A stretch of 64,000 bases of DNA from Aurantiacibacter luteus (GCF_001010945.1 NZ_LBHB01000001.1:1178001-1242000); one strand, 5' to 3'; shown: positions 30,477 through 41,503, counted from the stretch's first letter. Notes: a model not told the origin generated them from the sequence alone. Translations and numbers: made by a program.

Positions 30477-31667
30477 TTACTTGGTGATCTTCGCGACCAC
30501 GCCCGAGCCGACGGTGCGGCCGCCTTCGCGGATGGCGAAGCGCAGGCCTTCGTCCATGGCGATCGGGGCGATCAGCTTGACGCCGATCGACACATTGTCG
30601 CCGGGCATGACCATCTCGGTGCCTTCCGGCAGGACCACTTCGCCCGTCACGTCGGTCGTGCGGAAGTAGAACTGCGGACGGTAGTTGGCGAAGAACGGCG
30701 TGTGACGGCCACCCTCGTCCTTCGAGAGGACGTAGACCTCGGCATCGAAGTCGGTGTGCGGGTTCACGGTGCCGGGCTTGGCCAGGACCTGGCCGCGCTC
30801 GACGTCGTCACGGCCGGTGCCGCGCAGCAGGGCGCCGATGTTGTCGCCGGCTTCGCCGCGGTCGAGCAGCTTGCGGAACATTTCCACGCCGGTGACGGTG
30901 GTCTTCTGCGTGTCGCGGATACCGATGATCTCGATTTCGTCGCCGACGTTGACAACGCCGGTCTCGACACGCCCGGTCACCACGGTGCCGCGGCCCGAGA
31001 TCGAGAACACGTCCTCGATCGGCATCAGGAAGGCCTGGTCCACGGGACGCTCCGGCTGCGGGATGTGCTCGTCGACGGCGTTCATGAGCTCGATGATCGA
31101 GTTCTTGCCGATCTCGTCGTCACGGCCTTCGAGGGCGGCCAGGGCCGAACCCTTGACGATGGCGATGTTGTCGCCATCGAAGTCGTAGCTCGAGAGCAGC
31201 TCGCGGACTTCCAGCTCGACCAGCTCGAGGATTTCCTCGTCGTCGACCTGGTCGACCTTGTTCATGTACACGACCAGCGCCGGCACGCCGACCTGACGGG
31301 CGAGCAGGATGTGCTCGCGGGTCTGCGGCATCGGGCCGTCGGCGGCGTTCACGACCAGGATCGCGCCGTCCATCTGGGCGGCACCGGTGATCATGTTCTT
31401 CACGTAGTCGGCGTGGCCCGGGCAGTCGACGTGCGCGTAGTGGCGCGCCTCGGTCTCGTACTCGACGTGCGCGGTCGAGATGGTGATGCCGCGCTCGCGC
31501 TCCTCGGGAGCCTTGTCGATGTTGGCGAAGTCGACGGCTTCACCGCCGTTGACCTCGGCCATCACCTTGGTGATCGCGGCGGTCAGCGTGGTCTTGCCAT
31601 GGTCGACGTGACCGATGGTGCCGATGTTGCAGTGCGGCTTGTTCCGCTCGAATTTTGCCTTACCCAT
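30477..31667 (-). CDS. tuf: Elongation factor Tu
   Basis: 396 residues from the ATG at 31667 ([20 protein letters not shown]). GTPase motifs GHVDHGKT (19-26), DCPGHADYV and NKVD are intact. Domain III ends with [19 protein letters not shown]. Delivers aminoacyl-tRNA to the ribosome. Only this copy is in the window. It follows fusA after a 107-nt spacer with an 8-bp hairpin at 31717-31738. Confidence 0.98.
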   Translation of the reverse strand: MGKAKFERNKPHCNIGTIGHVDHGKTTLTAAITKVMAEVNGGEAVDFANIDKAPEERERGITISTAHVEYETEARHYAHVDCPGHADYVKNMITGAAQMDGAILVVNAADGPMPQTREHILLARQVGVPALVVYMNKVDQVDDEEILELVELEVRELLSSYDFDGDNIAIVKGSALAALEGRDDEIGKNSIIELMNAVDEHIPQPERPVDQAFLMPIEDVFSISGRGTVVTGRVETGVVNVGDEIEIIGIRDTQKTTVTGVEMFRKLLDRGEAGDNIGALLRGTGRDDVERGQVLAKPGTVNPHTDFDAEVYVLSKDEGGRHTPFFANYRPQFYFRTTDVTGEVVLPEGTEMVMPGDNVSIGVKLIAPIAMDEGLRFAIREGGRTVGSGVVAKITK

Positions 31668-31774
31668 GTCTCTAAAACCTCTGTTAGTCAGAAAATGATT
31701 GTCACCGGTCCGGAGCGGCACCTGCTGAATCAGGCGCCGCCCCTAGACGCTTGGCCCTCGTAGCGCAAGGCTGC

Positions 31775-33907
<2,133 letters not shown>

Positions 33908-33987
33908 GTTCAATTCCTCGGGTTCGGGTTCGGGGGCGAAAGGGTCGCGCCCCATATAGTCTTCGATGTGACAGCTTGAAGGCCGTC

Positions 33988-34011
33988 CTTCGACAGGCTC
34001 AGGATGAGCGG
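33988..34011. repeat. 24-bp intergenic repeat copy
   Basis: Exact copy of the CTTCGACAGGCTCAGGATGAGCGG element in the rpsG-fusA spacer of the str operon. Read in the mRNA it is in the inverted orientation. Same family as 3840-3931. Confidence 0.8.
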
Positions 34012-34040
34012 TGCGAAAAGACGGCCCGCAGGCAGCCCGC

Positions 34041-34511
34041 TTACCAGCGGTAGTGGCTGAACGCGCGGTTCGCGTCGGCCATGCGGTGGGTGTCCTCGCG
34101 CTTCTTCACCGCGTTGCCGCGGTTGTTGGCCGCATCCATCAGCTCGCCCGAGAGGCGGGCGGACATGGTGGTCTCGGCGCGGCCGCGCGCGGCGGTGATC
34201 AGCCAGCGGATGGCGAGCGCCTGGGCACGCTCGGCGCGCACCTCGACCGGCACCTGGTACGTGGCACCGCCCACGCGGCGCGAACGCACCTCGACGGCCG
34301 GCTTCACGTTGTTGAGCGCATCGTGGAACACCTGCACCGGATCGGTCTTGGCCTTGGCCTCGACGGTATCGAGCGCGGTGTAGACGATGCCTTCCGCAAC
34401 GGCCTTCTTCCCGTCGAGCATGAGGTTGTTCATGAACTTCGAGAGCACCTGATCACCGAACTTGGGATCAGGCAGGATTTCCCGCTTCTCGGGACGACGA
34501 CGACGTGACAT
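34041..34511 (-). CDS. rpsG: 30S ribosomal protein S7 (uS7)
   Basis: 156 residues, [58 protein letters not shown] and C-terminal NKAFSHYRW-like NRAFSHYRW. Nucleates assembly of the 30S head. Spacing to rpsL is filled by repeats. Confidence 0.98.
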   Translation of the reverse strand: MSRRRRPEKREILPDPKFGDQVLSKFMNNLMLDGKKAVAEGIVYTALDTVEAKAKTDPVQVFHDALNNVKPAVEVRSRRVGGATYQVPVEVRAERAQALAIRWLITAARGRAETTMSARLSGELMDAANNRGNAVKKREDTHRMADANRAFSHYRW

Positions 34512-34551
34512 TGCACGAATTCCTTAATCTGGAGCCCGGCCCCTTACCCGT

Positions 34552-34678
34552 CACCCTGAACTCGTTTCAGGGTCCATCGGGCAAAGGAAACCGAAGCTCG
34601 AAAAACCAAAACCTGCGTTGGCGGAACCATGGATCCTGAACTGCGCTCGCTTGTGGCGAGCTTTTCAGGATGACCTGT
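34552..34678. repeat. Second intergenic repeat type in the rpsL-rpsG spacer
   Basis: Two palindromic modules: CCCTGAACTCGTTTCAGGG near 34555-34573, and GATCCTGAACTGCGCTCGC...GCGAGCTTTTCAGGATGAC at 34631-34674, whose arms pair (GCTCGC/GCGAGC inside, TCCTGAA/TTCAGGA outside). They resemble one another and are distinct from the 24-bp family. The spacer otherwise holds nothing recognisable. Confidence 0.55.
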
Positions 34679-34690
34679 CCCCCGGACAGG

Positions 34691-35062
34691 TCACTTCGGA
34701 CGCTTGGCGCCGTACTTCGAGCGGCTCTGGCGGCGATCCTTGACGCCCTGCGTGTCGAGCACGCCGCGCAGCACGTGGTAGCGCACGCCGGGAAGGTCGC
34801 GCACGCGGCCGCCGCGGATCAGGACCACCGAGTGCTCCTGCAGGTTGTGCCCCTCGCCCGGGATGTAGGCGATGATCTCGCGCTGGTTGGTTAGGCGGAT
34901 CTTGGCCACCTTGCGCAGCGCCGAGTTCGGCTTCTTCGGGGTCGTCGTGTAGACGCGGGTGCACACGCCGCGCTTCTGCGGGGCGGACTGCATCGCGGCA
35001 GACTTGCTCTTCGTCTTGATGGGCTGGCGCGGCTTGCGCACGAGCTGGTTGATAGTCGGCAT
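34691..35062 (-). CDS. rpsL: 30S ribosomal protein S12 (uS12)
   Basis: 123 residues, [25 protein letters not shown], with the decoding-centre loop [20 protein letters not shown] and [31 protein letters not shown]. Residues where streptomycin-resistance changes occur (the Lys in PKKPNS) are wild type. First gene of the str operon. Confidence 0.98.
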   Translation of the reverse strand: MPTINQLVRKPRQPIKTKSKSAAMQSAPQKRGVCTRVYTTTPKKPNSALRKVAKIRLTNQREIIAYIPGEGHNLQEHSVVLIRGGRVRDLPGVRYHVLRGVLDTQGVKDRRQSRSKYGAKRPK

Positions 35063-35106
35063 GTGGTTCTCTTCACCTGCGGGCTTTTCGAAAGCCTTCC
35101 CCCATC

Positions 35107-35336
35107 CCGCTCACCCTGAGCTTGTCGAAGGGTCGTCCTTTCTTCGGGCACCAGGCCCAGGACGATGCTGCGACAAGTCCAGCACGAGCGGTGAGAGGGA
35201 AAGCCCCGTCACCCAATTGTTGGCACCCATGGCAAACCGGATGGAAGGTCGAAAGCCGTCATCCCAGCGAAAGCTGGGATCGCTACCGCACAAGCACTGT
35301 GGCTTGCGGCACGCGGTCCCGGATCGGGTCCGGGAC
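35107..35336. repeat. Repeat-filled leader upstream of rpsL
   Basis: The 555-nt gap 35063-35617 contains a 24-bp repeat copy (35107-35130), an 8-bp GAAA-loop hairpin ATCCCAGC/GCTGGGAT (35261-35280) and an 8-bp hairpin GTCCCGGA/TCCGGGAC (35316-35336). No gene is visible. No convincing promoter hexamers for rpsL were found; TTGACC at 35560-35565 (minus) lacks a good -10. Confidence 0.6.
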
Positions 35337-35582
35337 AGGCCTGAAACGCTCCACCCGGATATCAGCGGCACCGGGTTACTTTGACGGCGACCCCGGGCGA
35401 TGCCTCGCTTGCTCGCGAGAACCACCCCAATAGAAAAGAGCCCCTTGCATAGCGCGAGGAGCCCCGGGACCTGGCCGGCAATGTTCAGCTCTATCTGACC
35501 GGGACTCGCTACGGGAGCGGGGACCGGATGGAGGCGCGCTTAGTTGGATTTGGGGGTGGGGTCAACCTTAGATGAGAGGGGC

Positions 35583-35611
35583 TTGACAATTGTAACGTTG
35601 TTGATTACATC
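35583..35611 (+). promoter_or_regulatory. Candidate promoter of the AT-rich islet
   Basis: TTGACA (35583-35588), 17 nt, TACATC (35606-35611); the expected start coincides with the ATG at 35618, so the first gene may be leaderless. A TGTAA...TTACA inverted repeat (35591-35609) lies between the hexamers and could be an operator for the HTH protein encoded downstream. Confidence 0.5.
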
Positions 35612-35617
35612 ATAACA

Positions 35618-36439
35618 ATGAAGCTGACCCTGCGTTCCTACACGAATTACGATGCGCCAACGCGCGTCGCGCAGAATGATCGCTTTCGAGAAGCTATCGC
35701 TGTCAGCGTTTTTCGCGATTCTGATACGTCCCTCGCTCTTGCATGGCACGAGGCCGGAAATGCAGGCGTGGGATTGGCTCGGCCGCAAAAATCCAAGTTC
35801 ATTGAAATACTTCGTGAGCTTGGCACCACTATGTGGTGCAAAGAAGTGAAACACACACCTAACAGCGGGTCAGAGTATCCGGCGGCCGACCGCTTGATTA
35901 AGGATTTAAGGAACGAGTTTTTCCACGATACGCTGCAACGTGAAATAGATAGCGTTTTCACCGATTGGCTTCGCCGCTCCGACCCCAGTATGTTCATCAT
36001 CGACGGACAGCATCGGTGCGTCGCGATCCAGAATTTTATCTCGGCAAAGAGTCGCCGTAAAGTAATTTCATCGGTCTTTGATGAAATCGATCTTAGCATT
36101 TTCCGGAACGATGCACTGCTTTCGGAGGCAGAAGAACTTATCTCAGAGGTTTTGTATGAGACCTTGGAGGAGTTCCTGCAAATCCGAATTTGCACTGAAG
36201 GACTCGAATTGCGCAAGCAAGACGAGAATCCGAGGGACTGCATTTTTAAATATGGTCTTCGAACCGGCTGTTCACCACCTTCGGCGTGGGCTTGCAAAAC
36301 ACTAAGCTATGCAATCCACATGCTTGAAGGAGCGACCGTTGCTCTATCGAATTTCCGACCCGAATCTGGTCGAGCCAGACCCCCCGATGGCTATGGCAAT
36401 CGACTTGCTCAAGGCCTGTCACACACTTCGCGATCTTGA
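35618..36439 (+). CDS. DGQHR-motif protein of an AT-rich islet
   Basis: 273 residues, not recognised as a whole. The motif MFIIDGQHRCVAIQNFI (about 125-141) matches the DGQHR/ParB-like core seen in DndB and related ParB/Srx-fold proteins. An acidic helical region follows (about 155-195). No signal peptide or membrane helix. The last 30 residues (RPESGRARPPDGYGN...) overlap the toxin gene by 101 nt and look like read-through of a lost stop, so the true C-terminus may be shorter or frameshifted. Codon use is AT-rich compared with neighbours, which suggests transfer. Confidence 0.65.
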   Translation: MKLTLRSYTNYDAPTRVAQNDRFREAIAVSVFRDSDTSLALAWHEAGNAGVGLARPQKSKFIEILRELGTTMWCKEVKHTPNSGSEYPAADRLIKDLRNEFFHDTLQREIDSVFTDWLRRSDPSMFIIDGQHRCVAIQNFISAKSRRKVISSVFDEIDLSIFRNDALLSEAEELISEVLYETLEEFLQIRICTEGLELRKQDENPRDCIFKYGLRTGCSPPSAWACKTLSYAIHMLEGATVALSNFRPESGRARPPDGYGNRLAQGLSHTSRS

Positions 36440-36560
36440 TTTTATGTTTGCTGAACTCTCATTCATTGATGGCAAAACTTGGCGTGTACAAATCGACGTG
36501 CGTGCCATAAGATTTGAGTGGATAGATGAGTTCGGAGCGTTTAACATTCACCTCGAATAG
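36339..36560 (+). CDS. HigB/RelE-like toxin, compact
   Basis: 73 residues from a TTG at 36339 that has AAGGAG six bases upstream; an ATG at 36309 lacks a site. The C-terminal half, DLLKACHTLRDLDF...GKTWRVQIDVRAIRFEWIDEFGAFNIHLE, follows the HigB pattern (WxVxI, RIRF-x-W, then a final strand) but the usual terminal YEDYH-type tail is missing. It is directly followed by a HigA-family gene, the toxin-first order typical of higBA, where the toxin cleaves mRNA on the ribosome. Assignment rests on this order and weak similarity. Confidence 0.6.
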   Translation: MLYRISDPNLVEPDPPMAMAIDLLKACHTLRDLDFMFAELSFIDGKTWRVQIDVRAIRFEWIDEFGAFNIHLE

Positions 36561-36567
36561 GATTGAA

Positions 36568-36873
36568 ATGCGCACACATCTTACCACCCCAGGTGATGTT
36601 CTAAAGAACAAAGTTTTGAAGGGTATGAACGTGACGCAGGAGCAACTTGCCAATGCTCTTGGTGTTTCGCGCATCAGCGTTAATCAAATTTTGAATTCGC
36701 GACGTTCGATTACTGCTGAAATGGCAGTCCGTCTGGCGTACGTCCTCGATACTTCTGCAGAGATGTGGCTCAATCTCCAAGCACAAATCGACCTAGCCGA
36801 GGCCAAAAGAGAGCTCTCGAGTGAGCTGCCAAAGTTAGAAAGGCTGAGGTCTTCAAAGATCACTCAGCAATGA
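36568..36873 (+). CDS. higA: HigA-family antitoxin (XRE HTH)
   Basis: 101 residues from the ATG at 36568 (MRTHLTTPGDVLKNKVLKG). XRE helix-turn-helix VTQEQLANALGVSRISVNQILNSRRSITAEMAVRLA, then the HigA/VapI hallmark TSAEMWLNLQAQIDLAEAKR. It should bind the toxin and repress the operon. Starts 7 nt after the toxin stop; its own stop overlaps the next start (ATGA). Confidence 0.9.
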   Translation: MRTHLTTPGDVLKNKVLKGMNVTQEQLANALGVSRISVNQILNSRRSITAEMAVRLAYVLDTSAEMWLNLQAQIDLAEAKRELSSELPKLERLRSSKITQQ

Positions 36874-37415
36874 TTGGCGCCATGGGATTCGGGACATACG
36901 CTGAATGGGCTTCTGCGCTTGGATCAGTTTTGGCTGTAATTGTAGCCCTCTATCTTTCAGGAAGCGCGAAACGACAGGCCAGACTGGCACATCGACCGGA
37001 AATATTCTGTGAAACGAGAATTAAAGAAGATGATCCAAATTTCATTTGGATACGTTTTCGTATCGAAAATCATTCAATCAAGGAATGGGGTTTGGGTGCT
37101 CTCGAATTGTTAAAGCCAAAAACACCCTGTTTGATAGACGAACGCGCTGTGTTACGCGAGAACACACTTGGAGATGAGGTATTTGATCACTCCCTGAGAG
37201 CTGATCACATGGTTTCGGTGGTCGAGCTCGATACCATTTTGAAGCCTTTCGGGTCGAAGTCTGGCGAACGGCGAACTGATCTGATGAGTCGTATTTTCTA
37301 CATTCCTGTTTTCGAAACCCAGAATGGATTCACGATAAGCATTTCGATGGCCTCTCTTGAACCAATACCTGACCGATTTGTGATTAAGGTAAGTAGGCCA
37401 CGTCTAGCGCATTGA
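36870..37415 (+). CDS. Single-pass membrane protein coupled to higA
   Basis: 181 residues. N-terminal helix at about 10-30 (EWASALGSVLAVIVALYLSG), then a soluble beta-rich domain of about 150 residues (IWIRFRIENHSIKEWGLGALEL). No family recognised. The ATG overlaps the higA stop in ATGA, so translation is coupled to the antitoxin. Similar small membrane proteins with a cytosolic domain are common in mobile defence islets, but no effector activity can be claimed. Confidence 0.75.
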   Translation: MIGAMGFGTYAEWASALGSVLAVIVALYLSGSAKRQARLAHRPEIFCETRIKEDDPNFIWIRFRIENHSIKEWGLGALELLKPKTPCLIDERAVLRENTLGDEVFDHSLRADHMVSVVELDTILKPFGSKSGERRTDLMSRIFYIPVFETQNGFTISISMASLEPIPDRFVIKVSRPRLAH

Positions 37416-37470
37416 TTTGCGCTTATTCACCCCTTTCCTACACCCCCCGCCCCATGCTCCGCCCCCGGGC

Positions 37471-38232
37471 ATGACGCACCAGCCCCCGCACGACGCCCCG
37501 CCCCCTCCCCCCGCCGCTCTCAACACCCGCGCCACGCCGCGCCAGGCGACCAGCTACGTCACCGCGCCCGCCGCCGAGTTGTTGCCCGATACCGATCCGC
37601 TGTTGCAGTTCGCGCCGGTCCCGCACGCGCAGCCCAGGCGCAATTCGATCACGCCGGACCGGCAGCGGCGGTTCATCGCGCATCTCGCGGCCACGGGCGT
37701 CGTCACGCAGGCAGCCAGGCACATCGGGGCGAGCATGGAGGCGCTCTACAAGCTGCGGCGCAGGCCGGGGGCGGAGGAGTTCTCTGCCGCGTGGGACCGG
37801 GCGGTCGACTACGGCATCGCGCGGCTGGAGGACAGCGCCATCCAGCGCGCGATCCTGGGCGAGGAGCGGCTGGTGGTCTCGGCGGGCAAGGTGCTCGGCA
37901 CCGAGCGGCGGCATAACGAGGCGCTCGTCATGTTCCTGCTGCGCGCGCGCCGGGCCGATCGCTATGCCGCGGGCGTGGTGCCCGGCCACCCGCTCTACGA
38001 GCGCATCCGCCGCGAGGTCACCGTCGAGGTCGAGCGTCGCCTCGCGCTGGAGGACGCCGAAGACGAGGAGGAAATCCTCGCCAGCCTCACCGCCAAGCTC
38101 GACCTGATGCGCCAGCGCCAGCTCGCCAACGAGGCGATGATGGCCGAGTTCGCGGAGGAGGACCGGCGGCTCGGGTATGACGACGACAAGGGAGGGGACG
38201 AGGAAGAGGACGAGGAAGGGGCGGAGGACTGA
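37471..38232 (+). CDS. HTH (terminase small subunit-like) protein
   Basis: 253 residues from the ATG at 37471; an upstream start adds 18 Pro-rich residues. Core TPDRQRRFIAHLAATGVVTQAARHIGASMEALYKLRRRPGAEEFSAAW is a helix-turn-helix like that of phage terminase small subunits, and I recall this family as widespread in sphingomonads outside prophages. The C-terminus is strongly acidic (EEDEEGAED). GC is back to the genome level, so it is outside the AT-rich islet. Confidence 0.75.
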   Translation: MTHQPPHDAPPPPPAALNTRATPRQATSYVTAPAAELLPDTDPLLQFAPVPHAQPRRNSITPDRQRRFIAHLAATGVVTQAARHIGASMEALYKLRRRPGAEEFSAAWDRAVDYGIARLEDSAIQRAILGEERLVVSAGKVLGTERRHNEALVMFLLRARRADRYAAGVVPGHPLYERIRREVTVEVERRLALEDAEDEEEILASLTAKLDLMRQRQLANEAMMAEFAEEDRRLGYDDDKGGDEEEDEEGAED

Positions 38233-38235
38233 TCC

Positions 38236-39891
38236 TCAGCCCACCAGCGTCGGAATGCCGCAGCGCAGGCGGTCCACCGTCACGTCCGCCGCGCCCAGCT
38301 TGACGCCCAGCAGCCCGGTCAGCTGGTTCATCAGCGTGTCGAGCGAGGGGGCCAGCGTCCCCAGCGCATTGCCCACCAGCGTGGTATAGGTCGAGCTGCC
38401 GAGCCCGATCCCCGCCACCTGCAGGCTGAGGTCGACATCCCTGACCAGCGAGCTCGCCGCGGTCTGCACCGCGTCGGTCGTGCCCACGGTCTTGGTGACC
38501 GGCTGGGCGATCTCTTCGGGGGAGAAATGGATCTCCTTCGGGGTCACGCCGCCGAGCGAGATTTCCGAGAAGCCGCGCACCTTGGCGAGCGGCGCGTTCA
38601 GCAGCACGGCAGGCTCCAGCCACACGGGGCTGGAGAAGTCCCCGAAATCGCTCGTATCGGGCCGCGCCAGCGCGAGCGTGCCGACCGAGGGTGTCGCCTC
38701 CACGATCACCCCGTCCGAGCCGTCGCCCGCACCGCACACGATGTCGGATATGCGCGCCTCGGCCGCGGCCAGCTCGGTGTAGAGCGGGATCTCCAGCGCC
38801 ACCGGCAGCCCCGCGAGCGACTTCGTGCGCGCCTGCACCAGCAGCCGCGTCTGCGCCGTGCGCAGCGTGACGTCGCCCGCCGCATCGAGCGTGAGCCAGG
38901 GCGACGTCTCCTCCGACGTTCCGCCCGCCAGCCGCACCGTGACACTCGCGAGCCCCGCCACGTTCGCGCCAAGCGCAATGTCGTAATCCTCGCCGCGCGC
39001 GGCCTGCAACAGCGAGCGCAGCAGCGCGAAGGCATCGACCGAGCCGCCCGAGCGCCCGTCGTTGATGTCGGTCATGCCGAGCGCGCCCAGCTCGATCAGC
39101 TGTGCAGGGATCACCGTGTCGCCGCCCAGCTGGCTGGCGATGTCGCGCAGCAGCTCGGCCACCTGCGGATCGGGCGAGGCATCGGCCATGGCCTCGACCA
39201 GCGCGAACAGCGGGACAGGCTGCTCCATCGCCCCGCCCAGCGTGCCCGCGGGCTCCTCCAGCCGCGCGTTCACCGCCTGGGCGAAGTCGAGCAGCGGCAC
39301 GGGCACCTGCGTCAGCGCGTTCACGTTGTCCTGCGTCAGCCCGAGGTCCGTCCCCGCGAGGCCCGAGAGCAGCGCGTTGGCGAGCATGCCGTCGGGCGCC
39401 ACCAGCCGCGAGCCGAGGCGGAAGCCCGCCATGTCGCGCCGCGTCGCGGTCGCCTCGGCGGTGACGAGCGTGGTGGTGCCCTCGGTCAGCAGGCTGCCGA
39501 GGAACAGCGGAACCTCCTGCTGCAAGACCACGTGGGCCGCGTTGCGATCGAGCGAGTCGGCGTCGAAGCGTTCGTGCCACGCGATCTCCGGGTCGCGGCG
39601 GTATTCGCCCTCCTCGAAGGCGAAGACCGAAACGTCCTCGAGGTGGCTGTCCTCCAGCGCCGTGAGCATGGCGGCCTCGGCCCCCTCGTCGAACCCGGCG
39701 TTGACGGCGGCGGTGGCGGCATCGTCGGCGAGGTTCTGCAGCTGGCGCTCGGCAAGGTAGAGGTAGCCGAAATCGATGCACAGGGCGGCGAAGCCCAGCA
39801 GGGGCGGCAGGGCGGTGGCGACCAGCACCGCGGCGGTGCCGCTTTCGTCATGGCGCAGGCGGGCGAGCATGGTCATCGCGCGGGCTCCCAT
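38236..39891 (-). CDS. tadG: TadG-like pilus assembly protein
   Basis: 551 residues from the ATG that overlaps the TadE stop (TGATG). N-terminal RHDESGTAAVLVATALPPLLGFAALCIDFGYLYLAERQLQNLADDAATAAVNAG is the TadG/pilin-like transmembrane motif with an inner-membrane anchor, followed by a large periplasmic domain. Tad-locus accessory protein; no other tad genes (cpa/tad ATPase, secretin) are in the window, so this is an orphan pair with TadE. Confidence 0.85.
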   Translation of the reverse strand: MGARAMTMLARLRHDESGTAAVLVATALPPLLGFAALCIDFGYLYLAERQLQNLADDAATAAVNAGFDEGAEAAMLTALEDSHLEDVSVFAFEEGEYRRDPEIAWHERFDADSLDRNAAHVVLQQEVPLFLGSLLTEGTTTLVTAEATATRRDMAGFRLGSRLVAPDGMLANALLSGLAGTDLGLTQDNVNALTQVPVPLLDFAQAVNARLEEPAGTLGGAMEQPVPLFALVEAMADASPDPQVAELLRDIASQLGGDTVIPAQLIELGALGMTDINDGRSGGSVDAFALLRSLLQAARGEDYDIALGANVAGLASVTVRLAGGTSEETSPWLTLDAAGDVTLRTAQTRLLVQARTKSLAGLPVALEIPLYTELAAAEARISDIVCGAGDGSDGVIVEATPSVGTLALARPDTSDFGDFSSPVWLEPAVLLNAPLAKVRGFSEISLGGVTPKEIHFSPEEIAQPVTKTVGTTDAVQTAASSLVRDVDLSLQVAGIGLGSSTYTTLVGNALGTLAPSLDTLMNQLTGLLGVKLGAADVTVDRLRCGIPTLVG

Positions 39892-40337
39892 CAGATCGAG
39901 CTCAGGTGGACGCTGGCGCTGCGGATGATCTTCTCGCCCTCGGGCATGGGGACGAGGGAGGAAGTCAGCAGCGGATTGTGCGCGATGTCGTAGGAGACGT
40001 GGACCGTGAAGCGGTTGTCTTCCAGGCTCGTCTCCCACTCAACGAACTCGGCCCGCACCGCTCCGGCATTAAGGACGCCTTCCTCGATGGTATATTCGAC
40101 GATGGCCTCGCGATCCTCCTCGTCGATGGCGGCGAGGGACGCGCGTGCCGCCTCGTTCGCCGCCTGCTGCACCGAATGCGCGGCCATGAACCACATGCCG
40201 TAATTCATGGCCCCGACCATCAGCGTGATAACGAGCGGGATGCAGATGGCGGCCTCGATGAGGGCGGTACCCGTTTCGTCGGCGAGCAAGCGGGCGTGGA
40301 GCTTGCGGAGGAAGCGATCGGTGAGGGACTTTTCCAT
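39891..40337 (-). CDS. tadE: TadE-like pseudopilin
   Basis: 148 residues from the ATG at 40337; a TTG nine codons upstream is an alternative. The motif LLADETGTALIEAAICIPLVITLMVGAMNYGMWF is the TadE-like pseudopilin segment with the conserved Glu. The remainder is soluble and periplasmic. Coupled to tadG by overlap. Confidence 0.85.
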   Translation of the reverse strand: MEKSLTDRFLRKLHARLLADETGTALIEAAICIPLVITLMVGAMNYGMWFMAAHSVQQAANEAARASLAAIDEEDREAIVEYTIEEGVLNAGAVRAEFVEWETSLEDNRFTVHVSYDIAHNPLLTSSLVPMPEGEKIIRSASVHLSSI

Positions 40338-40537
40338 TCCTGCAGACTGGCAGAACAGCTTCAAGCGTTTTGAAACGTGCGTTCGGCCCCATTTCCTGCA
40401 ATTTGCGTATCACTGCAGGGCTCGCAAATGGCGGAAAGTTGCCCGATCCAGTCGCGTGGTTAACTTCGCGGCAATGGCGGTTTCATGCAAACTGCGCGCG
40501 GTGATCTCGCCGCTGACTTGAGCTTGGGCGAATCGGA

Positions 40538-41416
40538 TCAATCCTTGCGGGTGTAGACCAATACCGCGCCCTCGGCGCCGTAGGCGCCATGGAGGGGCAC
40601 GATGGAGCACAGCAGTTTCACCTCGCCTTCGCGGTTTGGCACCATCACCGTTTCGCAGCGGTGCGCCGCGCCGCCGCTCAGCACCTTCTCGATGCTCTGC
40701 GACATGGCCGCGCGATGATTTGTCGCGATGAGATCGACGAGCCGCACACCCTTCAGCCTCTCTGCATCCATCGCCATCCATTTGCTCATCGACTGATCCG
40801 TGCGCTCGATCATGCCGCGCATGTTGATGCGGACATACCCGACATCCGAATGCAGGCTGATCGCCTCAAGCATGGCCTCCTTCACGTCGGCGAGGCGGTG
40901 GTTTTCCACCTCGTCGGTGATGTCGCGGAACAGGCAGGCGGTGTAATTGCGCAGGGGAAAGGTCTGGAAATTGAGCCATCGCCCCGGGGCCATTGTCGAC
41001 GGCAGGTCGGCCTGGGCGGGAATGCGGGTGGCAATCGTCCGCCGCACCTGGCCGATGGCCACGGAATGCTCGAGGGAGGGCAAGGCTTCGGTCAGACGGC
41101 ATCCATTGGCCGTGTCGTGCATATTGCAAAAGGCACGGGCAAAGGAATTGGCAAACATGATGCGTTCTTCCGCATCGAGAACGAAAACGCCTTCGCTGAT
41201 ATAGTTCGCCAGTCCGCGAAGAGAAAATTCACCCTGATCTTCGTCCGCATCGATCGGCGTGGTCATCGCCTCGAACCGGTCTATTCCCATCAGAACATGG
41301 GTGGGGCGACCGTGCCGCGTAATGCGCACCGGGCGTTTGCTTGCCCGGTCCGACCATTCGGCAAACGCGCGTACGATCTCGCCCGCGGTAACGTCGTCAA
41401 CGATCTCGCTCGACAT
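40538..41416 (-). CDS. Phd/YefM-like plus double PAS domain protein
   Basis: 292 residues from the ATG at 41416 (GGAGC site). Residues 1-52 resemble a Phd/YefM antitoxin DNA-binding domain (RPVRITRHGRPTHVLMGIDRFEAM). They are followed by two PAS-like domains at about 70-165 (YISEGVFVLDAEERIMFAN) and about 185-290 (VGYVRINMRGMIERTD...VLVYTRKD). No histidine kinase, GGDEF or toxin partner is attached. It could be a sensor transcription factor; this is inference from the fusion alone. Confidence 0.75.
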   Translation of the reverse strand: MSSEIVDDVTAGEIVRAFAEWSDRASKRPVRITRHGRPTHVLMGIDRFEAMTTPIDADEDQGEFSLRGLANYISEGVFVLDAEERIMFANSFARAFCNMHDTANGCRLTEALPSLEHSVAIGQVRRTIATRIPAQADLPSTMAPGRWLNFQTFPLRNYTACLFRDITDEVENHRLADVKEAMLEAISLHSDVGYVRINMRGMIERTDQSMSKWMAMDAERLKGVRLVDLIATNHRAAMSQSIEKVLSGGAAHRCETVMVPNREGEVKLLCSIVPLHGAYGAEGAVLVYTRKD

Positions 41417-41474
41417 TCTTGCTCCGTGAATATCGCGCCTTTCGCGCCTTCGATTCACGACCCGGTTTATGTCA

Positions 41475-41503
41475 ATTATCAATCTCTGGTTTGCAACTGA
41501 CTA
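41475..41503 (-). promoter_or_regulatory. Weak promoter candidate for the Phd-PAS gene
   Basis: Minus strand TAGTCA, 17 nt, GATAAT, start near 41468, about 50 nt before the gene. The surrounding 41440-41580 is AT-rich. The rest of the 295-nt gap 41417-41711 shows nothing recognisable. Confidence 0.3.

Noticed and set aside
35647-36297. Minus-strand Ser-rich frame in the islet
   Set aside because: Shadow of the DGQHR gene; Ser/Arg-rich without motifs.
38087-39781. Minus-strand Arg/Gly-rich frame of 564 codons
   Set aside because: Overlaps tadG in another frame and begins inside it; composition is that of GC-rich shadow frames.
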